From: Prevotella merdae
GTDB taxonomy: Bacteria > Bacteroidota > Bacteroidia > Bacteroidales > Bacteroidaceae
NCBI RefSeq assembly: GCF_900290275.1
Contig: NZ_LT985324.1
Span: 633,466-697,465 of the forward strand
DNA length: 64,000 nt
Reading direction: 5' to 3'
Shown piece by piece: positions 54,420-61,264 of the stretch (positions are counted from its first letter, which is position 1; each line of letters begins with the position of its first letter). A program made the translations under genes and the position numbers. The notes under the pieces were generated by a model, which worked only from the letters and a program-made list of their open reading frames with translations, searched no databases and was not told where the DNA came from.

Positions 54420-54800
54420 ATGGCAGAAAAGACACGTTACTCTGATGATGAACTTCAGGAGTTTAAGGAGATAATTAACGAAAAGCTGAAACTCGCCCGA
54501 CGCGATTTCACACAAATGATGGAACAACTTCGCAATGCCGACAATAATGGTGTTGACGATATAGCGCCAACATACAAGACCCTTGAAGAAGGCAGCGCTG
54601 CACAGTCAAAGGAAGAGATTGCCCAAATGGCAAACCGTCAGCAGAAGTTTATTGCAGGTCTTGAGGCCGCACTTGTGCGCATTGAGAACAAGACATATGG
54701 AATAGACCGTATGACAGGAGAGCTTATTCCTAAGGAACGTTTGCGCGTTGTTCCGCACGCTACACTCAGTGTTGCGTCAAAGAATGCACGTAAAAAATAA
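54420..54800 (+). CDS. TraR/DksA family regulator lacking cysteines
   Basis: The 126-residue protein has a long N-terminal coiled coil (YSDDELQEFKEIINEKLKLARRDFTQMMEQLR, about 7-39) and a C-terminal region KTYGIDRMTGELIPKERLRVVPHATLSV (about 92-119), clearly the DksA/TraR zinc-finger segment. Not one cysteine is present in the whole protein, so the zinc site is lost; other Bacteroidetes members keep one Cys where this has Asp (YGID). DksA-fold proteins act in the RNA polymerase secondary channel with ppGpp. It is 2 nt upstream of lspA, so the two are co-expressed. Confidence 0.88.
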   Translation: MAEKTRYSDDELQEFKEIINEKLKLARRDFTQMMEQLRNADNNGVDDIAPTYKTLEEGSAAQSKEEIAQMANRQQKFIAGLEAALVRIENKTYGIDRMTGELIPKERLRVVPHATLSVASKNARKK

Positions 54801-54802
54801 AG

Positions 54803-55441
54803 ATGAAACAAACAACTAAAACCGTCGGCATGGGATGGATTGCAGTGATTATCATCGCTGCAATCCTCATTGTCGACCAAATCATTAAGATAGAAGTCAA
54901 GACAAATATGTCGCTTGGCGAAGCCTTGCGCATAACCGATTGGTTCTATATAGAGTTCATAGAGAATAATGGCATGGCATATGGCATGACGTTTATCAAC
55001 AAGCTTGTGCTGTCTTTGTTCCGTATGTTCGCTATCTGTGGAATTGGTTGGTATATATGGCGTGTGGTTAAGTCGGGTCTTTTCAGCAAAGGCTATATCG
55101 TATGTCTTTCTATGGTATTGGCTGGAGCTGCTGGCAACCTTATTGACTGTCTATTTTATGGACTCATATTCAATGCTTCAACACCATTCAATGTAGCACA
55201 TTTTGTGCCTTTTGGTGAAGGCTATTCCACATTTCTGCATGGAAGGGTGGTGGATATGTTCTATTTCCCGATAATACATACACAGTGGCCCGATTGGGTG
55301 CCGGTGTGGGGTGGCGACGATTTTGTCTTCTTCTCTCCGGTGTTTAATTTTGCCGACTCATGTATTAGTGTAGGCGTTGTATTGCTATTGCTCTTCTTCC
55401 GTAAGGATCTTGAGAGAATGTCCTTGGCATGGAAAAAATAA
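54803..55441 (+). CDS. lspA: lipoprotein signal peptidase
   Basis: LspA is an aspartyl protease that removes signal peptides from prolipoproteins at the inner membrane. The 212-residue protein has four membrane segments, VDQIIKIEVKTN (about 28-39), FIENNGMAYGM (about 51-61), the catalytic Asp AGAAGNLIDCLFYG (about 108-121) and the second catalytic Asp in GRVVDMFYFP and FNFADSCISVGV. It is longer than E. coli LspA (164) by an insertion around VAHFVPFGEGYSTFLHG, typical of Bacteroidetes. The neighbouring gene encodes a lipoprotein, a likely substrate. Confidence 0.94.
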   Translation: MKQTTKTVGMGWIAVIIIAAILIVDQIIKIEVKTNMSLGEALRITDWFYIEFIENNGMAYGMTFINKLVLSLFRMFAICGIGWYIWRVVKSGLFSKGYIVCLSMVLAGAAGNLIDCLFYGLIFNASTPFNVAHFVPFGEGYSTFLHGRVVDMFYFPIIHTQWPDWVPVWGGDDFVFFSPVFNFADSCISVGVVLLLLFFRKDLERMSLAWKK

Positions 55442-55446
55442 ATAAG

Positions 55447-56472
55447 ATGAAAACAAACAATTGGATGAACATCTGTAAGTCTTTTGTTGTCGTTGTATTT
55501 GCCGTGTTGTCTATTGTAGGTTGCAAGCCTGGTATTCCGGATAAATACCTACAGCCCGACGAGATGGCAGACATATTGTACGACTATCATCTTGCCGAGG
55601 GTATTGCCAATGGTTCAATGCAAGACACCAGAGATACTATCGCCTTGCGCACTTTTCGTGCCAGCATATTGCGCAAGCACGGCGTGTCGCAAGCCGATTT
55701 CGACTTGTCGCTTGTCTACTATACGCGTCATACCAAGCTTCTTGAGGATATATATACCAAACTTGTCGACCGATTCAATTCGGAGTCGGTGGCTCTTGGA
55801 GGTGCCTCTATGCAGTTTGGCGACGATATTGCAAGCAGCGACACAACAAATATCTGGGGACAGGCTTCTTCTTTTGTGCTTACTCCATTTGCAGCTGCCA
55901 ATAGATTGACATTCAACCTACAGGCCGACTCTTCTTTCTATGCAGGCGACCGGTTTATGCTTGACTTTGATGCCGCATTTATTTATCAAGATGGCATGCG
56001 CGATGCTTCGGTGGTGCTTGCCGTTACCTATGCCAACGACAGTACCGAGTATGTCAACAATAGTGTAATGTCGTCTTCGCACTTCCATCTTCAGATAGAC
56101 AATACAGGACGCTTGCCTATCAAGTCGGTACGAGGTTTCTGGCTTTTGTCAAGCGATCGTTCTATGCCTTCGTCTTCGCAGACTACATTGAAGCTGCTTG
56201 TTGTAAGCAATGTCAAGCTTATTCGTATGCACACCAAACCTATTGAGGACTCTGGTCAGAACAATGGTGAAACAGCCGATTCTACCAAGTCATCTAAGGA
56301 CAGCATGGTTGTTGGTCAGCAGAGACAAGTGTCTACGTTTCCTCGCAAGCCAATGTCTGGTCAGCCGTTAAGACGAGTTTCTGATCAATCAATAAAGCCT
56401 CTATCCGACAAGTCGCTCACGCCTATTTCTGAAAAGCCACAACGAGCGCTCAAGTTGAAGCCTACACGTTAA
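55447..56472 (+). CDS. DUF4296 lipoprotein
   Basis: From the ATG at 55447 (MKTNNWMNICKS) the protein has 341 residues. The signal peptide ends LSIVGC (lipobox Cys about 27). DUF4296 follows (about 30-130: KPGIPDKYLQPDEMADILYDYHLAEGIA ... LRTFRASILRKHGVSQADFDLSLVYYTRHTKLLEDIY). The middle is beta-rich, and the last 60 residues are a Ser/Pro/Lys repeat-like tail (PMSGQPLRR, PLSDKSLTP, PISEKPQR). The role is unknown. It is located directly after lspA, with an alternative start at 55429 overlapping it. Confidence 0.85.
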   Translation: MKTNNWMNICKSFVVVVFAVLSIVGCKPGIPDKYLQPDEMADILYDYHLAEGIANGSMQDTRDTIALRTFRASILRKHGVSQADFDLSLVYYTRHTKLLEDIYTKLVDRFNSESVALGGASMQFGDDIASSDTTNIWGQASSFVLTPFAAANRLTFNLQADSSFYAGDRFMLDFDAAFIYQDGMRDASVVLAVTYANDSTEYVNNSVMSSSHFHLQIDNTGRLPIKSVRGFWLLSSDRSMPSSSQTTLKLLVVSNVKLIRMHTKPIEDSGQNNGETADSTKSSKDSMVVGQQRQVSTFPRKPMSGQPLRRVSDQSIKPLSDKSLTPISEKPQRALKLKPTR

Positions 56473-56496
56473 TATATAGTATATTAAATAAGGTAT

Positions 56497-56703
56497 ATGA
56501 AGCGTCAGGTAGCAGCTAATAGGATAATAACCTCTGACAATACAGAGATTAAGTTGGGTGTTGTCGAGCTTGACGATACCATTGTTACTCGTGTATACAG
56601 TCTGCAAGGCGAGCAGCCGTTCACCGAATGGATAGGAGGAACAATAACAATAAAGACGGCAGACGGCGTTATGCATGCCTATAAGGACAATAAAATGATA
56701 TAA
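56497..56703 (+). CDS. unrecognised small protein, 68 aa
   Basis: I do not recognise this short gene. It encodes a beta-rich 68-residue protein (MKRQVAANRIITSDNTEIKLGVVELDDTIVTRVYSLQGEQPFTEWIGGTITI) with no signal or membrane segment. It lies in a plus-strand run, 24 nt after the DUF4296 gene and 26 nt before nadC. The frame is well conserved in codon character and no competing frame fits, so it is probably real. Its function is unknown. Confidence 0.65.
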   Translation: MKRQVAANRIITSDNTEIKLGVVELDDTIVTRVYSLQGEQPFTEWIGGTITIKTADGVMHAYKDNKMI

Positions 56704-56729
56704 CTAATAAAAATTAATAAAAAGAGATT

Positions 56730-57578
56730 ATGCTTAGTGTAAACGAATTGGAAGACCGCCTTATCGACCTCTCTTTTACAGAGGATATAGGCGATGGCGA
56801 CCACACAACCCTTTGTTGTATTCCTGATACTGCTATGGGCAAGTCGCACTTGTTGATTAAGGAGGATGGTATCCTCGCTGGTGTAGAGGTTGCAAAGCGT
56901 GTATTTGCACGTTTCGACCCTACTATGCAGGTTGAAGTACTCATCAACGATGGCGCACATGTAAAGAAGGGCGACATCGCTATGGTTGTTACCGGCAAGG
57001 TGCGCTCATTGCTCCAGACCGAGCGCCTTATGCTTAACATCATGCAGCGTATGAGTGGCATTGCCACTATGACAGCAAAGTATGTTGAGCGTCTTAAGGG
57101 TACAAAGACTCACGTGCTTGATACTCGCAAGACTACACCTGGTATGCGTATGCTCGAGAAGCAGGCTGTAAAGATAGGTGGTGGTATGAACCATCGTATA
57201 GGTCTGTTCGATATGATTCTTCTCAAGGACAACCATATTGACTTTGCTGGCGGCATTGCCAATGCCATCAACCGTTGTCACGAGTATCTTAAGGAGAAAG
57301 GCTTGGACCTTAAGATTGAGATAGAGGTGCGCAACTTTGATGAGCTTCGTCAGGCTATGGAGTGTGGTGGCATCAACCGTATTATGCTCGACAACTTCTC
57401 TGTAGAGGATACAAAGAAGGCTGTAGAGATTGTAGCAGGCAAGTACGAGACTGAGTCGAGTGGTGGTATCACTTTCGACACTATCCGCGACTATGCTGAG
57501 TGTGGTGTCGACTTTATCTCTGTAGGTGCTCTTACCCACTCGGTTAAGGGTCTTGACATGTCGTTTAAGGCTTGCTAA
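56730..57578 (+). CDS. nadC: quinolinate phosphoribosyltransferase
   Basis: NadC converts quinolinate and PRPP to nicotinate mononucleotide in NAD synthesis. The 282-residue protein shows EDIGDGDHTT (about 18-27), RSLLQTERLMLNIMQRMSGIAT (about 92-113), HVLDTRKTTPGMRMLEKQAVKIGGGMNHRIGLFDMILLKDNHI (about 129-171), EIEVRNFDEL and the phosphate-binding SSGGITFDTIRDYAECGVDFISVGALTHSV. The length is standard. nadA and nadB are not nearby. Confidence 0.96.
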   Translation: MLSVNELEDRLIDLSFTEDIGDGDHTTLCCIPDTAMGKSHLLIKEDGILAGVEVAKRVFARFDPTMQVEVLINDGAHVKKGDIAMVVTGKVRSLLQTERLMLNIMQRMSGIATMTAKYVERLKGTKTHVLDTRKTTPGMRMLEKQAVKIGGGMNHRIGLFDMILLKDNHIDFAGGIANAINRCHEYLKEKGLDLKIEIEVRNFDELRQAMECGGINRIMLDNFSVEDTKKAVEIVAGKYETESSGGITFDTIRDYAECGVDFISVGALTHSVKGLDMSFKAC

Positions 57579-57580
57579 TA

Positions 57581-59224
57581 ATGAACATATCTAATAATTT
57601 CAAGACTCTTGCGCTTTCAGCCGTTCTTTCTACAGCTGCTGTTTCAGCTTCGGCTTGCACCAACTTCATCGTAGGCAAGAAGGCGAGTGTGGATGGCTCG
57701 GTAATGGTGACATATAATGCCGACGACTATGGTATGTTCGGTTATCTGTGCCATTATCCTGCTGGCACCCACAAGCAGGGCGAGATGCGCAAGATATACG
57801 ATTGGGACTCGGGCGAATATCACGGTGAGATACCCGAGGCACCGGTAACATATAATGTTATTGGCAATATCAACGAGTTCCAGCTATCAATTGGCGAGAC
57901 CACTTATGGTGGACGCGAGGAGATGGTAGACCCAACTGGCATTATCGATTATGGTTCGCTCATCTACTTGGCACTACAGCGTTCAAAGACAGCGCGCGAG
58001 GCTATCTCGGTTATGACATCGCTTGTAGAAAAGTATGGCTATTGTTCAGAAGGCGAGACTTTCTCAATATGCGACCCCAACGAGGCCTGGATTATGGAGA
58101 TGCAAGGTACAGGCAAAGGCTCTAAGGGTGTTGTATGGGTAGCACAACGTATCCCCGATGACGCTATCTGCGCACATGCAAACCAGAGCCGTATAGGCAA
58201 GTTCAACATGAAGGACAAGAAGAATGTCTTGCACTCTAAGAATGTGATTGCCTATGCACGTAAGATGGGTTGGTTCACCGGTAAGGATGCCGATTTCTCT
58301 TGGAAGCATACATATGCGGCCCCCGACTTCTCGGGCCGTCGTTTCTGTGATGCACGTGTGTGGAGCTTCTTCAACCACTGGCAGAAAGGCTTCGACCGCT
58401 ATTTGCCTTGGGCTCTTGGCAAGGACGAAAAGGCCGAGGATATGCCTTTGTGGATTATTCCAGACCGCAAACTTAGCGTTCACGACGTGGAGATGTGCAT
58501 GCGCGACCATTATGAAGGCACTGCTATGGCTATAGATTCTACCAATATTGGTGGCGGTATCTACCAAATGCCATATCGCCCGACACCGCTTACATTCAAG
58601 GTTGACGGCAAGGAATACTTCAATGAGCGTCCTATCTCTACACAACAGACTGCTTTCAGTTTTGTGTCACAGCTGCGATCATGGTTGCCTAATGAGATAG
58701 GTGGCATTATATGGTTCGGCAACGACGATGCCAACATGGTGGCTTACACACCGGTTTATTGTGGCAGCACAGTACAGCCTGAATGCTATAATACTCCTGG
58801 TGCCGACGCTGTTACCTATTCGGATAAGAATGCATTCTGGGTGTGCAACTGGGTTAGCAATATGGTATATCCACGCTACTCGCAATTGTTCCCCGAACTG
58901 CAGGCAGTACGCGACTCGCTTGAGACAAGCTATTTTGCAGCACAGAAACAAGTGGAAGACAAGGCTATGGCTTTGTATGCTACCGACAAGGCTGCTGCAG
59001 TGAAGTATCTTAACGACTACAGCAACGAGAAGGCTCAGCAGATGCTTGCGTCATGGCAAGACCTTGGTCGACTTATCATCGTTAAGTACAACGACATGGC
59101 TGTAAAGAAGACTAAGGATGGCAAGCTTGTGCGCTCTGTGGTACGACCAGGCTATCCTGCAAGCTTTGCTAAGAAACTTGTAAAGGAGACTGGCGACTGG
59201 TATGCAGTGCCAGCAAAGAAGTAA
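57581..59224 (+). CDS. C69 family dipeptidase
   Basis: This is a secreted Ntn-hydrolase peptidase. From the ATG at 57581 it has 547 residues. A signal peptide (KTLALSAVLSTAAVSASA) is followed directly by the catalytic Cys in ACTNFIVGKKASVDGSVMV; removal of the prepeptide makes Cys the N-terminal nucleophile. ETFSICDPNEAWIMEMQG and AHANQSRIGKF match peptidase U34/C69 (PepD-like). It probably trims peptides in the periplasm. It begins 2 nt after nadC, so co-transcription is possible, though the functions are unrelated. A terminator follows. Confidence 0.93.
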   Translation: MNISNNFKTLALSAVLSTAAVSASACTNFIVGKKASVDGSVMVTYNADDYGMFGYLCHYPAGTHKQGEMRKIYDWDSGEYHGEIPEAPVTYNVIGNINEFQLSIGETTYGGREEMVDPTGIIDYGSLIYLALQRSKTAREAISVMTSLVEKYGYCSEGETFSICDPNEAWIMEMQGTGKGSKGVVWVAQRIPDDAICAHANQSRIGKFNMKDKKNVLHSKNVIAYARKMGWFTGKDADFSWKHTYAAPDFSGRRFCDARVWSFFNHWQKGFDRYLPWALGKDEKAEDMPLWIIPDRKLSVHDVEMCMRDHYEGTAMAIDSTNIGGGIYQMPYRPTPLTFKVDGKEYFNERPISTQQTAFSFVSQLRSWLPNEIGGIIWFGNDDANMVAYTPVYCGSTVQPECYNTPGADAVTYSDKNAFWVCNWVSNMVYPRYSQLFPELQAVRDSLETSYFAAQKQVEDKAMALYATDKAAAVKYLNDYSNEKAQQMLASWQDLGRLIIVKYNDMAVKKTKDGKLVRSVVRPGYPASFAKKLVKETGDWYAVPAKK

Positions 59225-59270
59225 AAGTCAACGATAGCTGTCTATCAAAGCTATTTGGACATATTATACA

Positions 59271-59306
59271 GGGCTGGATTTCTTAATCGATATCCAGCCC
59301 TTTTTT
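59271..59306 (+). terminator. terminator after the C69 dipeptidase gene
   Basis: GGGCTGGAT / ATCCAGCCC (9 bp) with a 12-nt loop is followed by T6. Confidence 0.9.
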
Positions 59307-59332
59307 ACTATATCTAACAAAACAACAATATC

Positions 59333-60613
59333 ATGAACCTAAGAATTAAAACCTTGGCCATACTTATGGCTACTTTTAGCCTGGGTGCACAGGCACAGAC
59401 TACAATTGAGGAAATTGCTGCCGATATTAACAAGGCAGGTGGTGTTTATCTGGTTTATCCTAAGGTGGAAGCCAAGCTTACACCAGCTCCCAAGGGCTAT
59501 AAGCCTTTTTATGTTAGCCATTATGGACGTCATGGCTCTCGCTATCTTATTTCTGACAAGGATTATCAGGGTGTAATCCAGGTTATGCAGAAGGCATCCG
59601 ATGCCAATGCCCTTACTCCATTGGGTAAGGACGTATTCCAACGTCTTAATCTGGTTTGGGCAGAAGCCGAAGGACATGGTGGCGACTTAACTCCACTTGG
59701 CATACGCCAGCATCAAGGCATTGCCGAGCGTATGTTCAACAACTTTCCTGAAGTGTTCCGCGGCAAACGTCATATCTCTGCACGTTCTACATTGGTTAAC
59801 CGTTGCGCCATGAGTATGGCGGCTTTTGGCGATAGACTTAAAGGATTAAATCCCCAACTCGACATCACTTACGAGATGAGCCACAAGTATATGTCTTATT
59901 TGTGCTATCACTCACCCAAGTCGAATGTCTTTACCAACAACGAGAAAGGCTCATGGGCAGAGGAATATCGCAAGTTTGAGGAGAAACATACCAATCCAGA
60001 CCGTCTTGTAGAGTCAATATTCTCTGATGCCGACTTTGTTCGTTGCAATGTTAATCCGCGTGAGTTTATATGGGGAATGTATTGGATTGCAGTGGGTATG
60101 CAGGATATAGAGACCAAGGTGTCGTTCTACGACATCTTCCTAACTCAAGAACTCTTCGACTTGTGGCAATGTGTCAACTATCGTTTTTATATGGGCAATG
60201 CCAATCCTCTTGCAAGCAAGGGCATCGTAATGGCTAATGCCAAGTCGTTGGTAGAGAATATCATCGAGTCGGCAGACAATGCCATCAAGGATCGTTCTAC
60301 TGCTGCAACGCTACGCTTTGGACATGACGGCAACATAATTCCTTTGTTGGCTTTGCTTCAGGTAGAGAACTTTGACGTATCCATTGAACCATCGGCTGGT
60401 ATCTACAAGCATTGGTGCGACTTCAAGGCAGCTCCTATGGCCTCGAACCTTCAGTTTGTATTCTACGAGAACAAGAATGGCGACGTGCTGGTTAAGATTA
60501 TGCACAACGAGAAGGAGGTGCATATACCCGTAAAGACCGACATTTGGCCCTATTATCATTGGAATGCTGTTAAGGACTATTATCAGAAGCGTCTGGCTAT
60601 ACTTCCGTCTTAA
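59333..60613 (+). CDS. secreted histidine-type phosphatase
   Basis: The 426-residue protein has a Sec signal (TLAILMATFSLGAQAQ, cleavage about residue 22). It belongs to branch 2 of the histidine phosphatases: HYGRHGSRYLIS carries the catalytic RHGxR (about 64-68), and LRFGHDGNIIPLLALL carries the HD proton donor (about 335-336). These periplasmic enzymes act on phosphorylated sugars or inositol phosphates; the sequence is close to the MINPP/glucose-1-phosphatase group, but the substrate is not certain. Confidence 0.9.
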   Translation: MNLRIKTLAILMATFSLGAQAQTTIEEIAADINKAGGVYLVYPKVEAKLTPAPKGYKPFYVSHYGRHGSRYLISDKDYQGVIQVMQKASDANALTPLGKDVFQRLNLVWAEAEGHGGDLTPLGIRQHQGIAERMFNNFPEVFRGKRHISARSTLVNRCAMSMAAFGDRLKGLNPQLDITYEMSHKYMSYLCYHSPKSNVFTNNEKGSWAEEYRKFEEKHTNPDRLVESIFSDADFVRCNVNPREFIWGMYWIAVGMQDIETKVSFYDIFLTQELFDLWQCVNYRFYMGNANPLASKGIVMANAKSLVENIIESADNAIKDRSTAATLRFGHDGNIIPLLALLQVENFDVSIEPSAGIYKHWCDFKAAPMASNLQFVFYENKNGDVLVKIMHNEKEVHIPVKTDIWPYYHWNAVKDYYQKRLAILPS

Positions 60614-60642
60614 TCAGACAAATCTACATTATATAAATCTAC

Positions 60643-60680
60643 ACGAGGCTACAGAGTATTCCGTAGCCTCGTTTTGTTTT
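60643..60680 (+). terminator. terminator after the histidine phosphatase gene
   Basis: ACGAGGCTAC / GTAGCCTCGT form a perfect 10-bp stem followed by TTTTGTTTT. Confidence 0.88.
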
Positions 60681-61093
60681 CTTGTGTGTTCAACATTCTG
60701 CTTTTCAGCACATAGTTTGTTATTACCATTTCAATTGCTCGTTCAGAATTACGCCATCTGTGGCATCCTCAGCACTGAACGAGTTGCCCTTATATTGCAC
60801 GCATAACATAAGCAACTCTTCTGATCTAGTATTCTTAATGGCACGCTATATACATCTGTAATACGTAACTTTGTACCACACATTTCTGTGGATTCTTGCC
60901 TCGCGAAGCGTAGGCTAATCTGTGTATTCGAAACGTTTTAGGTCCGTAGGCTTCTGTGTTTTCTGTGAGTTCTGTGGGAACTATATAATCTTCAGAGTTC
61001 AGTGGAAACTGTTGCCATATATTTCGTAGGAAAATGTAGAGTTCCTCGTGGTTCTTGTGTGCGCAGAAAACCTCCGTCCTTAAGTAATATATA
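60681..61093. other. gene-free region with TTCTGTG triplet and an ORF remnant
   Basis: No convincing gene is seen. There are three TTCTGTG motifs at exact 9-nt spacing (60952, 60961, 60970) plus looser TCTGTG copies nearby. On the minus strand an isolated 28-codon frame at 60724-60810 has protein-like composition. The surrounding composition differs from the coding DNA around it. It may be a decayed gene or a repeat-associated region. Confidence 0.5.
60724..60810 (-). pseudogene. possible gene fragment (28 codons)
   Basis: The minus-strand frame has a C-terminus-like stretch GNSFSAEDATDGVILNEQL and a stop at 60724. The composition looks like a real protein tail, but no start region or longer frame precedes it, and only 12 open codons lie upstream before a stop. 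It could be the remnant of a lost gene or chance. I cannot place its family. Confidence 0.25.
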
Positions 61094-61159
61094 TTCAACG
61101 GCAAAGTATATTATATTAAATGGCAAAGTAAATAATATTAAATGGCAAAGTATATTATA
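61094..61159. repeat. 22-bp tandem repeat array, second locus
   Basis: Three 22-bp units start at 61094, 61116 and 61138 (TTCAACGGCAAAGTATAT..., TTAAATGGCAAAGTAAAT..., TTAAATGGCAAAGTATAT...). They share GGCAAAGTA and the AT-rich half with the array at 29581-29668. Both arrays end in an inverted TTACTTT, giving an AAGTA.../...TTACTT palindrome. Upstream of the first unit a partial AAGTAATATATA precedes it. Confidence 0.85.
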
Positions 61160-61213
61160 TTACTTTTCGGGAGAGGATAATATGGCGGTTTTTGCCATTT
61201 TTAAGCAAAAAAA

Positions 61214-61249
61214 ATGAATGAGGGTGTGTCATGACACACCCTCATTCAT
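61214..61249 (-). terminator. terminator after the RSH gene (perfect palindrome)
   Basis: An 18+18-nt perfect palindrome (arms ATGAATGAGGGTGTGTCA and its complement, no spacer) is followed by T8 on the minus strand. It lies 15 nt downstream of the RSH stop. Confidence 0.9.
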
Positions 61250-61264
61250 AATACAAGGAGCATA

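Noticed and set aside
60835..61104. 89-codon minus-strand frame near the second repeat array
   Set aside because: Starts inside the repeat array and covers TTCTGTG repeats; no recognisable domain.
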